DNA of 64,000 bases, from assembly GCF_003841465.1 (NCBI RefSeq), contig NZ_REFZ01000001.1, positions 62,001 through 126,000 of the forward strand, read 5' to 3'. Below are positions 1 to 8,083 of this stretch, in pieces (position 1 is the stretch's first letter; every line of letters begins with the position of its first letter). A program made the position numbers and the translations under genes. This DNA comes from Natrarchaeobius oligotrophus. Its GTDB lineage: Archaea; Halobacteriota; Halobacteria; Halobacteriales; Natrialbaceae. The notes under the pieces were generated by a model that ran no database searches, had not been told where the DNA came from, and was given only the letters and a program-made list of their open reading frames with translations.

Positions 1-815
1 CCGACGGGGCCGGATTCGAACAGCACCGCGACGTCGACGCCGCGATCGGCCGCCTCGACGAGCGCCGCGGCGACGGCGTCGGACGTGACGGTGTATCCCG
101 CGAGCAGGAGGCGATCGTCCGCGCGCTCGATCGTCTCGAGGGGAATCTCGGGCGAGTCGGGCAGGACGAACGCCGTCGCGTCCCCGACGCCGGATCGGGT
201 CGGCGGAAAGCACGTCCCGTCGCGGGGAACCCACGCGCCTCGGTCGCCCCCCGGTTCGTCGTCGGTTCGGTGCCATCGTTCGGCGACCGGCGCGCGATCG
301 TAGGCGACGGCGTCGACGGTCCGACTGCCGTTTCTGAGCGAGAGTTCGTCTCCGTCGACGGCGAGCCGGACCGTTCCGTCGAGTTCGAGGACGGGATGGT
401 CGGTTAGATCGGCGGCGACGTCGGGATCGGCGCTGACCGCGATGCGGCCGGAGACCGTTTCGTTCGGAAGCGCCGCGGTCGTGTGACCGTCGGTGATCGT
501 CCAGTTCTCGAGGCTCGTCCCGTCCGGAACCGCGACGACGACGTACTCGCCGACGTTTCCGTGCGTCGTGGGGTTCGGATAGAGTTCGACGATTCGGGGC
601 GATTCGCGTTCGTCCCCCGCGTTCCTCCCGTCGTCGGGGACGCAATCGGGTCCCGTAACGACGTCTCGGCTCGAGGATTGGTGATCGCTCGAGAACTGCT
701 GTTCGACGCCGTCCCTCGGGTCGGAGTCGGGTCCGGAGGCCGCGGTGGCCCCCGCTCCGGCGACCAGGAGCGAAACCGCGAGCGCGACGACGAGTGCGAT
801 TCGGCCGGTGGCCAT
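1..815 (-). CDS. Phospholipase D-like domain protein, 3' part missing (window edge)
   Basis: Reading leftward from ATG at 815, an open frame runs off the window edge (about 271 codons seen). It starts with a hydrophobic export signal (MATGRIALVVALAVSLLVAG). A segment with IVELYPNP and EYVVVAVPDGTSLENWTI follows, resembling a lamin-tail-like beta domain of secreted proteins. The last visible part (DRLLLAGYTVTSDAVAAALV, then EAADRGVDVAVLFE) matches the start of phospholipase D-type catalytic domains, where a strand-helix precedes the HKD motif. The HKD residues would lie beyond base 1 and cannot be confirmed. This combination is common in secreted haloarchaeal PLD-like proteins. Substrate unknown. 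It is the last gene on this strand before the DMT transporter, which has the same orientation. Confidence 0.7.
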   Translation of the reverse strand, partial: MATGRIALVVALAVSLLVAGAGATAASGPDSDPRDGVEQQFSSDHQSSSRDVVTGPDCVPDDGRNAGDERESPRIVELYPNPTTHGNVGEYVVVAVPDGTSLENWTITDGHTTAALPNETVSGRIAVSADPDVAADLTDHPVLELDGTVRLAVDGDELSLRNGSRTVDAVAYDRAPVAERWHRTDDEPGGDRGAWVPRDGTCFPPTRSGVGDATAFVLPDSPEIPLETIERADDRLLLAGYTVTSDAVAAALVEAADRGVDVAVLFESGPV

Positions 816-948
816 CGCTCCGTCTGGTCGCCCCACAGTACTTAAACGAACGGACCGCCGGAGCAGGGTCGAGGCCGTGGATCGCACGTCCCCTGCGTCG
901 GCCGTGTTGCTGGCGTCGTCGAGTCGGCCGGGAGTTCGCGACGTCAGG

Positions 949-1854
949 TCAGCCCCTCGACCGCCGTCGATGACGGTCGATCGTCGCGACGTAGATTCCC
1001 GCGAGGACGACCAGACCGCCGACGACGGTGACGGCGTCGGGAACCTCGGCCAGCAGGACGAGCGCGAGGACGGTCGCGCCGACGGGTTCGCCGAGCCAGG
1101 AGACGCTGACGACGACCGACTCGAGGTGTTTCAGGACCCAGTTGACGACGGTGTGACCGAAGACGCCGGGACCGACGGCCATGGCGAGAAAGAGCAGCCA
1201 CTCGCGGGCGGGGTAGGCGACGTACGCGTGGCCCTGCGCGCCGACGAGGACGAACAGCGACGCCGTACACGCGGCGTAGACGACGGTCACGTACGGAAAC
1301 AGCGAAACGCGCTGACGAATCGAGCGGCCGGCGAGGACGTAGCCGGCGACGGTGACGGCTCCGAGCACGGCGAGTGCGTTGCCGTACGTCGTCGCGTCGG
1401 AAATCGGTGCCTGACCGGCGTCGCCCAGCGACATCGCGGCGGCGCCGGCGATCGCGATCGCGATGCCGACGACGGTCGCACGCGAGACGCGCTCCCCGAG
1501 GACGAGCGCGGCGCCGATCGCGACGAAGATCGGCTGGGTCTGGACCAGCGTGACGCTCGCGGCGACGCTCGTGTGATTCAAACTCTCGAACCACGCCGCG
1601 AAGTGGGCGGCCAGCGCGACGCCGGCGACGATCGCGAAGCCGAGATCGGTTCGCGAGAGGTGAGTGAACTCCTCCCGGTAGCGAAATAGAGCGATCGGAG
1701 CGACGATCGCGGTGGTGAACAGCACGCGGTAGAAGGCCGCGACGGAACTGGGAGCGTGGCTAAACCGAACGAGCACGGCGCTGGTGCTCGCGGCGAAGAT
1801 GGCGAAGGCGAGCGCGACGTACGGAGTCGGAACCTCGAGATCCCACGCGTTCAC
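949..1854 (-). CDS. DMT/EamA family transporter
   Basis: A 301-residue very hydrophobic protein with about ten predicted membrane helices in two repeats of five, the usual EamA (drug/metabolite transporter) layout. The first repeat starts near residue 12 (YVALAFAIFAASTSAVLVRF). The second starts around residue 150 (YGNALAVLGAVTVAGYVLAG). The end of each repeat has the typical proline/glycine-rich pattern (LVQTQPIFVAIGAALVLGE; VSVSWLGEPVGATVLALVLL). Family members export amino acids, nucleotides or drugs across the cytoplasmic membrane. The substrate cannot be read from sequence. The C-terminus is a short basic tail. The gene is followed by the PLD-like gene on the same strand with 133 nt between them, so separate transcription is likely. 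Confidence 0.88.
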   Translation of the reverse strand: MNAWDLEVPTPYVALAFAIFAASTSAVLVRFSHAPSSVAAFYRVLFTTAIVAPIALFRYREEFTHLSRTDLGFAIVAGVALAAHFAAWFESLNHTSVAASVTLVQTQPIFVAIGAALVLGERVSRATVVGIAIAIAGAAAMSLGDAGQAPISDATTYGNALAVLGAVTVAGYVLAGRSIRQRVSLFPYVTVVYAACTASLFVLVGAQGHAYVAYPAREWLLFLAMAVGPGVFGHTVVNWVLKHLESVVVSVSWLGEPVGATVLALVLLAEVPDAVTVVGGLVVLAGIYVATIDRHRRRSRG

Positions 1855-1983
1855 GCCGTGGTCAACTCACTCGGGGGAGGAAACGCTTTCCGAACCGGTC
1901 GATCGGACGGACTCCTGTGAGTCGTCGCTGGCGGGACCGCGATCCGTCCGCGATCCCGCCGGTACATCGTCGCAATAGCCGTC

Positions 1984-2610
1984 TCACTCGTCGGGGAGCC
2001 GGTTCCCGCGGTAGATCGCGGCGACCTCGCGGTCGACGTCCTCGAGCGAGACGACGTCCTCTTCGGTTAGCTCCTCGGCTTCCCACTCGTCGAGGTAGGC
2101 GACGGCGTCGTCCCGATCCGCGAACGGACGGGGGTTGAGCCCCATCACCTCGCCGGTGACGGCGTCTTCGTCCGTAACGACCACGAAGTGCGCCTCGAAC
2201 GCGTCGACGAGCGCTTCGGTTTCGAAGTCGGTCACCCAGGCGGCGGCGACCGGCGCATCCGTGGGCGGGACGGCGTAGTACGCGAACAGACAGCCCGGCG
2301 TGTCGAACGCCGCGCCCGTTCCGTCGTCGTGTGCGAGCTGGCACTGCCACTGCGGATAGTCGGCCGGCGTCATGTTACAGACGGGGCAGTGCTGGTCGTC
2401 CGTGAACTCGATCGGCTCGTCGCCGGGGTGTTCGAGCGACGTGGCGTACTGGTGTTCGCCGTCGTTTCCGTCGCCGGCGTGATCGTCGCCGCCGTCTTCA
2501 CTCTCGGCACCCCCGTTTCCGAGACACCCCGCGACACCGACGCCGGTTCCCGCCGCGAGCGCGCCGAGAAACCTCCGCCGCGCGAACGGCTCCCGCTCGA
2601 GCCTGGTCAT
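1984..2610 (-). CDS. NosL-like Tat lipoprotein
   Basis: A 208-residue exported protein. I place the start at ATG 2610, nine codons inside the longest frame, because the Tat signal (ARRRFLGALAAG) and lipobox (GVAGC, lipidated Cys29) then have normal positions. After an Asp/Glu/Gly linker comes HCPVCNM (Cys75, Cys78, Met80), the CxxCxM copper site of the NosL family, with the FDTPGCLFAYY segment typical of NosL further on. NosL proteins are copper-binding accessory factors of nitrous oxide reductase. No nos or other denitrification gene is visible nearby, so the role here may be more general copper or thiol handling at the outer membrane face. Confidence 0.82.
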   Translation of the reverse strand: MTRLEREPFARRRFLGALAAGTGVGVAGCLGNGGAESEDGGDDHAGDGNDGEHQYATSLEHPGDEPIEFTDDQHCPVCNMTPADYPQWQCQLAHDDGTGAAFDTPGCLFAYYAVPPTDAPVAAAWVTDFETEALVDAFEAHFVVVTDEDAVTGEVMGLNPRPFADRDDAVAYLDEWEAEELTEEDVVSLEDVDREVAAIYRGNRLPDE

Positions 2611-2721
2611 ACGGGACGATACCGGTCCGACGACCAAAACGCCCGTGGTTCGGTCGTCGAACGGACCCGAACCCCCAGTCGTGGAACGCCCTCGACGCGG
2701 CGGCTCTCGGCCCGATCCGAA

Positions 2722-3201
2722 TCACTCGAGGGCCGCCTTCGTCGCCCGGTGGCGCTCTCGGAACGTGACCTCGAAGCCGATTCGAGAGAACGGCGCGCTC
2801 GCGGGAGCCAGCGGTCCGAGCGGAAGGTCGTACTCGACGTGGTCGCGCAGAATCGTCCGGTCGCCGTCGGCGTAGAAGAGGTGCGTGTGCACCCAGCGAT
2901 CGAACGGGCCGTGGATCATCTCGTCGCGAAAGTAAGCGCGTCCGTCCTCGCGCACGCGATCGGTGATCTCGGAGGTCCAGTACTGGCGCGGTCCGAGACC
3001 GAACGGTCGGGTCGACAGCGACAGTTCCGATCCGGTTTCGAGGACGTCCGGGTCCGTTCGCCCGTCGGGCCCTATCACCGATTCGACGCGAAGCCCCAGC
3101 CAGTCGGGCGTCAGCGTCTCGAGTCCGGAGACCCGAGAGTGAAACTGCCAGAGCTCCTCGAGCGGCGCGTCGACTGTCGTTCGGCGGTCGTACGACGGCA
3201 T
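2722..3201 (-). CDS. SRPBCC (START-like) family protein
   Basis: A 159-residue protein that matches the polyketide cyclase/dehydrase (SRPBCC) fold. It opens with MPSYDRRTTVDAPLEELWQF, the first strand and helix of the fold. The middle has GSELSLSTRPFG, and YFRDEMIHGPFDRWVHTHLF falls where these proteins line a ligand cavity. The C-terminal long helix follows FSRIGFEVTFRERH. Such proteins bind hydrophobic ligands or act in cell-division inhibition (family described as SRPBCC or cell division inhibitor-like), but no ligand can be assigned. It stands alone, 111 nt from the NosL-like gene and 94 nt from the Lrp regulator gene, all on the minus strand. Confidence 0.8.
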   Translation of the reverse strand: MPSYDRRTTVDAPLEELWQFHSRVSGLETLTPDWLGLRVESVIGPDGRTDPDVLETGSELSLSTRPFGLGPRQYWTSEITDRVREDGRAYFRDEMIHGPFDRWVHTHLFYADGDRTILRDHVEYDLPLGPLAPASAPFSRIGFEVTFRERHRATKAALE

Positions 3202-3295
3202 ACGAGTTCGGACGACGGCCAGCGTGAAAATCCCGGCGTCCGCGTCCGTTTCGGGTCGGACGCCGAGGCGAGCGACGGAAGCGGGCGGACGAAGG

Positions 3296-3724
3296 TTACT
3301 TCAGCCGTTCCTGGAGGAACGACGGGTGTGCTGCGGTGACGCCGTCGATCTCGAGCAGTTCCTCGGAGATGAACTCGCCGAGGGCGTCCCCGTCGACCGC
3401 GCGAGCTTCGGCCATCAGCATGTGGTCGCCGCTGGAGCTGTACAGCGCCTCGATCTCCTCGAGTTCCTTCAACGCCTTCGTCGCTTCGACGTACCGTTCG
3501 CTCGCGACGTCGAGACCGACGAGCGCGATGGTCTGACTCGAGAGCTTCTTCGGATCGACGTCGGCCGAGTAGCCGACGATGACGCCGTCCTCCTCGAGCT
3601 GTTTGATGTACTTTCTGACCGTCGGCTTCGAGACGTTCGCCCGATCCGCGATCTCGGCGTACGAGGCCTGTGCGTCCTCTTCGAGAACCTCGAGAATGCG
3701 ATCTTCCGTCGCCTGGGTACTCAT
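3296..3724 (-). CDS. Lrp/AsnC family transcriptional regulator (LrpA-like)
   Basis: A 142-residue feast/famine regulator. The longest frame extends to 4069, but ATG 3724 is chosen because the protein then begins MSTQATEDRILEVLEEDAQA, the normal start of the family, and a TATA-like element lies about 27 nt upstream. Residues 1-50 form the winged helix-turn-helix (ADRANVSKPTVRKYIKQLEE). Residues 60-140 form the RAM/AsnC ligand-binding dimer domain (IALVGLDVASERYVEATKAL; SGDHMLMAEARAVDG). Members sense amino acids or other small ligands and act as octamers or dimers. The near-palindrome overlapping its promoter suggests autoregulation. A small membrane protein gene is divergently oriented. Confidence 0.9.
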   Translation of the reverse strand: MSTQATEDRILEVLEEDAQASYAEIADRANVSKPTVRKYIKQLEEDGVIVGYSADVDPKKLSSQTIALVGLDVASERYVEATKALKELEEIEALYSSSGDHMLMAEARAVDGDALGEFISEELLEIDGVTAAHPSFLQERLK

Positions 3725-3747
3725 GCGTGTTCGTTTTGCTCCGACGG

Positions 3748-3772
3748 GAAAATATCTTTTGTATACGAAAAG
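3748..3772 (-). promoter_or_regulatory. TATA element and near-palindrome upstream of the lrp-like gene
   Basis: On the minus strand the TATA-like run AGATATTTTC sits about 27 nt before ATG 3724, which fits a leaderless transcript. Directly upstream, CTTTTCGTATACAAAAG (3756-3772) is a near-palindrome centred on GTATAC with one extra base in an arm. It overlaps where TFB would bind, so it is a candidate operator, possibly for the regulator itself. Binding is inferred, not shown. Confidence 0.45.
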
Positions 3773-3844
3773 CTCGGAATCGTCACTCGAAACGACGTCT
3801 CGATCGGCGGACTTATTCGCCGGGTCGTCCCAGTTTCGGTGGAG

Positions 3845-4159
3845 ATGGTCGATCCAAACCACGTCAGCGGCGCGGTCTGGTTTCTCTGTGGCGTTGCGAT
3901 TCTCGGTCTGGGGTACCTGATCGGCGTTCGTGGCCGGGCCGACCTCCACGCGGAGTACGACGAGTCGGTCGACGAGGCGTACGCCTCCCGCTGGATCGGC
4001 GCGACTGCGCTGTTGATGGGCGTTCTGGTGATCGCGTACGCGATTCGCGAGATGGTGTACGGATTTCACCCGTACGCCCTCGGCGCGCTAGTCGTCACCC
4101 TGCTCGTCCTGAGCTACGTGACGAAGCTGTTCGCTCGCGGCGTCGGCTACCGGGGGTAG
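3845..4159 (+). CDS. Small membrane protein with three predicted helices
   Basis: A 104-residue protein, started at ATG 3845 because the upstream frame extension is the antisense of the lrp-like gene. Three hydrophobic helices are visible: residues about 8-27 (VSGAVWFLCGVAILGLGYLI), 50-70 (WIGATALLMGVLVIAYAIRE) and 78-95 (ALGALVVTLLVLSYV). A charged loop (RADLHAEYDESVDEAYASR) lies between the first two. It has the look of conserved haloarchaeal small integral membrane proteins, but I do not recognise a named family. It is divergent from the lrp-like regulator, with 120 nt between the starts, so the regulator could control it. Function unknown. Confidence 0.75.
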   Translation: MVDPNHVSGAVWFLCGVAILGLGYLIGVRGRADLHAEYDESVDEAYASRWIGATALLMGVLVIAYAIREMVYGFHPYALGALVVTLLVLSYVTKLFARGVGYRG

Positions 4160-4277
4160 CACGCAGCCTGCGACCGATCGACGTACGAGCAGTCCGGCGA
4201 TCGCGATCTCGAGCGGTACCGCTGCCCGACGGTCGCGGTCGTCGTCCGGAGTCGGCCGTTCGTTGCCGAACGATTCA

Positions 4278-4290
4278 GTCAAATATATAT
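4278..4290 (+). promoter_or_regulatory. TATA element of the LolA-like lipoprotein gene
   Basis: CAAATATATATCATT sits 26-38 nt before ATG 4316 in otherwise GC-rich DNA, the expected place for a TATA box driving a leaderless transcript. Confidence 0.55.
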
Positions 4291-4315
4291 CATTACTCGG
4301 CCGTTACTCGTCAGT

Positions 4316-5590
4316 ATGCCCCCACGCGCCGCCCGACGGTTCACCCTCCCCCTTCTCGTCGTCGCCATCGCCCTGCTCGTCGCCGGCTGCGTCGCGCTTC
4401 CCGGCGACGACGTCTCGAGCGACGACCTCGAGGATCGGTTCGAAACCGACGCGCCGCCGAGCGAGATTGCGGCGACGCTCGAGGTTCGCGAGGAGATAAA
4501 CGGAGAATCGATCCAGCGCGAGGAGGCCGTCTGGCTCCGCGACGACGGCGCGAGTCGGATCGAGACGTCGGACGGAGCGGTCGTCGTCACCGACGGCGAG
4601 ACCCGGTGGCAGTACGATCCCGAAACCGACGCCGTCCGAACGATCGAACTCGCGTCCGATCGACCGTCGTTTCTCGAGGGGCTGTACGCCCAGCAACGGC
4701 AGTACCTCGCCGACGATCGCTACGCCGTGACGGAACTCGAGGAAACGGCCCTCGACGGGCGGGACGTCTACCGGCTCGCGTTCGATCCGCCGGCAAACGA
4801 GACGGTCGACCGGTCGCTCGACGTCCTCGTCGGAGACACCGAGTACGTCGTTCCGCTCGAGACCACCGACCGAGAGGTCGACGATCGCGGAGTCGATCGC
4901 GTCGAGGTGTGGCTCGACCGGGAGACGCTGTTTCCGATCCGCCACGCCGTCGTCGGCGACGACCTCGAACTGGAGACCACGTACCGAAACCTCTCGGTCG
5001 AACCGGATCTCGACGACGAGCTGTTCGAGATCGATTCGGCCGTCGACGAGCACGCGGGGAACGAAAGCAGTGGCGGCGACGCCGGTGACGGAGGCGTCGG
5101 TGAGGACGCCCAGCAGGAGGGGGAGGGCGACGAAACGGGTACCGACGACGAATCCGGCGGTGAAGACGACCACGAGACCGAAGCGATCGTCCTCCCGACG
5201 ATCGAACGCCACGAGACGGTCGACTCGGCGGCCGAACTCGTTCCGTTCGCGGTCGCAGAACCCGATCCTGACTCGCTCCCCGACGGCGTCGAACCTGACG
5301 GAATCAGCAGTTACGAGTTCCCAGACGAGAACCGGTCGCAGGTCTCGCTGTTCTACCGGAGCGACGAGGGGACGGTGTCGGTGACGACGAGCGACGGTTC
5401 GCGCGAGTTCGCGACCGACGGCGAACCCGTCGACGTCGGGGACGCCACCGGAACGATCGCGGAGACCGACGAGGGAACGGAACTCGAGTGGTCGTGCGAC
5501 GGCCTGTACTACTCGATCTTCGTCGGCGATTCGTTCGCGGACGAAACGGCGATCGAGATCGCAGAGGGGCTCGTCGACGGCTGTCCGTAG
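4316..5590 (+). CDS. LolA-like outer lipoprotein with DUF4367-type C-terminal domain
   Basis: A 424-residue lipoprotein. The signal peptide ends in a lipobox (LLVAGC, Cys25). Residues about 45-235 form a LolA-like half-barrel as in haloarchaeal sigma-factor-regulatory/LolA-type proteins (EEINGESIQREEAVWLRDD; DGETRWQYDPETD; DVYRLAFDPPANE; LDVLVGDTEYVVPLET; FPIRHAVVGDDLELETTYRN). An Asp/Glu/Gly-rich linker (about 240-285) leads to a second beta domain whose end (DGLYYSIFVGD, AIEIAEGLV) fits DUF4367. Such proteins sit on the outer face of the membrane and probably bind lipids or hydrophobic ligands. A shorter paralogue lies at 23318-24169. It has its own TATA element and no obvious operon partner. 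Confidence 0.8.
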   Translation: MPPRAARRFTLPLLVVAIALLVAGCVALPGDDVSSDDLEDRFETDAPPSEIAATLEVREEINGESIQREEAVWLRDDGASRIETSDGAVVVTDGETRWQYDPETDAVRTIELASDRPSFLEGLYAQQRQYLADDRYAVTELEETALDGRDVYRLAFDPPANETVDRSLDVLVGDTEYVVPLETTDREVDDRGVDRVEVWLDRETLFPIRHAVVGDDLELETTYRNLSVEPDLDDELFEIDSAVDEHAGNESSGGDAGDGGVGEDAQQEGEGDETGTDDESGGEDDHETEAIVLPTIERHETVDSAAELVPFAVAEPDPDSLPDGVEPDGISSYEFPDENRSQVSLFYRSDEGTVSVTTSDGSREFATDGEPVDVGDATGTIAETDEGTELEWSCDGLYYSIFVGDSFADETAIEIAEGLVDGCP

Positions 5591-5614
5591 GGCGATGCCG
5601 GCGCGAGAACGCGT

Positions 5615-6328
5615 CTAGTCCCGTTCGCTCTCCGAATCGTCGGACGCCTTCGCATCGTCTCCGGCGTCCGCGCCGGCATCTTCAGCGCCCTCCTCGTCCG
5701 CGTCGGGGCCTTCCGCCCCGTCGCCGTCGCCGGCTCGATCGGACGGCTCCGCGTCGTCGGGTTCGACGCGCAGGTGCGAAGCGTCCTCCGCCGGCTCCTC
5801 TTCCGGCTCGATCGCGTCGGTCTGTGCGGGCTGGGCCTGTTCGGGGTCGGGTCCCGTCGCCTCGCTCGCCTCGTCGGCGGTCGCCGTCTCGGAGACGTCG
5901 ATCGAGACGGCGTCGTCGTCGGTGTTCCGCCGGGGATCCTGTGCGTCGTCGTCCTCCATTCCGGGTTTCGACCGCGGCTCCGACTCCTCCGTCGCCTCGG
6001 TGAACTCGGTTCGCGGCGCGCCCTCCGCGTTTGCTGACTCGTGGCGGTCTGACCGTTGTGCCGACGAGCGACTCGAGCGCCGTCGTCGCCGGCCGTACTC
6101 GATCAGCGCGCCGCCGGCGATGGCGGTTGGAATCGCCCGCCACCGTCCGCGAACCAGCGATCGGATCGCCGACAGGATCAACGCGCCGCCGACCGCGAGC
6201 GCCACCGTTCCGTCCGCCAGTTTCTCCGTCACCGTCTCCGGCGACAGCGACGCGTCGAACTCGTCAGTCGATTCGCTCTCCTCGAACGGAGACGCCGATC
6301 GGTCGTCGTACTCGTAGTGGTCTGTCAT
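5615..6328 (-). CDS. Acidic protein with one membrane segment, unknown function
   Basis: A 237-residue protein starting at ATG 6328. Residues 1-35 are acidic (DDRSASPFEESESTDEFDAS). A single hydrophobic stretch follows at about 40-60 (GTVALAVGGALILSAIRSLV), then a basic patch (YGRRRRRSSRSS). The remaining 140 residues are low-complexity Asp/Glu/Ala/Pro, typical of haloarchaeal surface or cytoplasmic tails. The segment RGRWRAIPTAIAGGALIEYG after the hydrophobic part could be a second weak helix. No enzyme motif is visible. It converges with the LolA-like gene (24 nt between stops), so the pair shares a terminator region. Function unknown. Confidence 0.7.
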   Translation of the reverse strand: MTDHYEYDDRSASPFEESESTDEFDASLSPETVTEKLADGTVALAVGGALILSAIRSLVRGRWRAIPTAIAGGALIEYGRRRRRSSRSSAQRSDRHESANAEGAPRTEFTEATEESEPRSKPGMEDDDAQDPRRNTDDDAVSIDVSETATADEASEATGPDPEQAQPAQTDAIEPEEEPAEDASHLRVEPDDAEPSDRAGDGDGAEGPDADEEGAEDAGADAGDDAKASDDSESERD

Positions 6329-6536
6329 GGGATGTCCTCGAGCGATCGCACTCGGTGTCGATACGGCGGCCGGACTGTTGAAGCTTCGACCGGCACGTGA
6401 ACACCCGGTCGCGTCGTTCGGTGACCGTCCGGTCGCTCGGCGACCATCGAACCCCGTCGGACGAATTGCGCTCCGTCGGATCCGGTGTAGCCGCGACGGT
6501 TCGCGCTGTCCCGATAGATCGGTCCGGCAATCCCCC

Positions 6537-7100
6537 TCAGTAGACCGCGTGCAACAGCAGGTAGACGACGATTCCGAGCGAGAACGAGACCAGCCACAGG
6601 GCGGCCGCGATCCGGCCGAGGCGAGCGTGGTTCGTCCGGGGCAGTTCGTCGACGGAGTAGGCCGCCGCGAGCAACAGCGCGTAGTAGAGCACGGGGATAC
6701 AGACGACCGCGAGGAGAACGTGAACGACGAGCACCGGGATGTAGACGAACTGATACACCGGATCCGGGCCGGGAAACGGCTGCGGGCCGCCGGTCGCGAC
6801 GAGCCGATAGAGGTACAACACGAGAAAGGTGGCGAACAGCCCGAACGACGCGAGCATCGCGATTCGGTGGCGACCGACGGCTCCGCGACGGATCGCCCGC
6901 CAGCCGACCGCGATGGTTCCGATCGCCGTCGCGCTGATGACGACGTTGACGTGCGGGATCAGCGCCAGCACCCACTCCGGGGCGGCCGGCACCGTCGACG
7001 GCGGAATTCGTCCGCCCGCGGCGGCGAACACCACCGCGAGCGAGACGACGCTCAGGACGGCGGCGAGCGGTCGAACGCGCTCTCGGGGAACGAACTCCAT
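6537..7100 (-). CDS. DUF420 family membrane protein
   Basis: A 187-residue protein started at ATG 7100 (MEFVPRERVRPLAA), which gives the usual length of the DUF420 family. Five or six hydrophobic helices are seen, including WVLALIPHVNVVISATAIGT, HRIAMLASFGLFATFLVLYL and FVYIPVLVVHVLLAVVCIPV. The conserved His residues inside the helices (IPHVNV, HRIAML, VVHVLL) are the family's mark and suggest metal or haem contacts. DUF420 proteins are often coded near cytochrome oxidase or CtaG genes and are thought to help respiratory-complex assembly. No such gene is next door here, so the role is inferred from family only. The open frame continues to 7346 but that part is not family-like. Confidence 0.85.
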   Translation of the reverse strand: MEFVPRERVRPLAAVLSVVSLAVVFAAAGGRIPPSTVPAAPEWVLALIPHVNVVISATAIGTIAVGWRAIRRGAVGRHRIAMLASFGLFATFLVLYLYRLVATGGPQPFPGPDPVYQFVYIPVLVVHVLLAVVCIPVLYYALLLAAAYSVDELPRTNHARLGRIAAALWLVSFSLGIVVYLLLHAVY

Positions 7101-7295
7101 GGTACGTGGTTCGCTCGAGGCCGGAAAGCGGTTACTGTCCGCGACGGTGCCGTCGCTAGGGGAACGTGAGTACCGTCGAGAGCGGGAAACAGCGCCGTCG
7201 CTCCGGACTGTGGTTTCCGAAGGATTATGCGTGGGTGATGTCCACGAAGGGAAATCACCTGCATCGTGTGTTCGCGGACGGTGCCGCGTATGCGA

Positions 7296-7380
<85 letters not shown>

Positions 7381-7416
7381 CCGCTCTGGCTTTCTGCACT
7401 CGAACGTACCCAGCGC

Positions 7417-7427
7417 GGTTATAAAAG
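7417..7427 (-). promoter_or_regulatory. TATA element upstream of tRNA-Leu
   Basis: Read on the minus strand this is GCTTTTATAAC, about 40 nt before the first tRNA base. That allows a short 5' leader removed by RNase P. The same bases could also serve the divergent aMBF1 gene, whose ATG is about 90 nt away on the other side. Confidence 0.5.
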
Positions 7428-7514
7428 CCCTTTCCTTTGTGCTTGCGCCTGCGCCGAGGTCACACGCAACCGATCGAGCGGAGATTTGAAATGCGACAGT
7501 TGCCAAAAGATACC

Positions 7515-8033
7515 ATGGCCAAGTATTCGACGGGTTCGTCCACCGGCGGCGGCGGGACGAACTGTGAACTCTGCGGTGCCGAGAGTGATTCGCTCAGACG
7601 CGCCACCGTCGCCGGTGCGGAACTCGAGGTCTGTCCCGACTGTGCGCCCCACGACGACGCACAGAAGCGGAGTCGGGATCGACGCGACTCGTCCGGCACC
7701 TCGACGAGCGACGACGAGCCCAGCCGCAAGAAGAAAGCCGCACAGAACGTGGCGAAGGCGAACCCCGTCTGGGACGGCGACTCCGAACACTGGGAGCGAG
7801 AGGGGACCAACTACGACGACGATCCGCTGCCGTACCTCGTCACAAACTACGGAGAGGCTCTCGTCGAGGCTCGCCAGGAAGCCGGCCTCCAGCGCGAGGA
7901 GCTGGCCGACGAACTCGGCGCTCGGGAGCAGGATCTCCTCGCGATCGAGCAGGGACGGGCGACGCAGGCGGGCGTCGGCGGCGGCCTGATCGACGCGCTC
8001 GAGGAGCGCCTCGACGTCTCGCTCTCGGAGTAG
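7515..8033 (+). CDS. Multiprotein bridging factor aMBF1 (zinc ribbon plus HTH)
   Basis: A 172-residue protein started at ATG 7515 (MAKYSTGSSTGGGGTNC); the longer frame with an upstream ATG gives an extension not seen in the family. A zinc ribbon has CELC (Cys17, Cys20) and CPDC about 25 residues later. A flexible Lys/Ser/Asp linker follows. The C-terminal helix-turn-helix of the XRE/MBF1 type spans about residues 110-170 (YGEALVEARQEAGLQREELA, LLAIEQG). In archaea aMBF1 links to the transcription or translation apparatus and associates with ribosomes. It lies between a divergent tRNA gene and alaX on the same strand, 50 nt apart, and may be co-transcribed with the editing factor. Confidence 0.9.
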   Translation: MAKYSTGSSTGGGGTNCELCGAESDSLRRATVAGAELEVCPDCAPHDDAQKRSRDRRDSSGTSTSDDEPSRKKKAAQNVAKANPVWDGDSEHWEREGTNYDDDPLPYLVTNYGEALVEARQEAGLQREELADELGAREQDLLAIEQGRATQAGVGGGLIDALEERLDVSLSE

Positions 8034-8083
8034 CCGTCCGAACGGCGAGCAGACTTTTAGCACCTGGCGACGGAGTGAGACCG

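Noticed and set aside
1-845. Long plus-strand frames in the first kilobase
   Set aside because: They are antisense to the PLD-like gene, with poor amino-acid composition; the minus reading shows signal peptide and family motifs.
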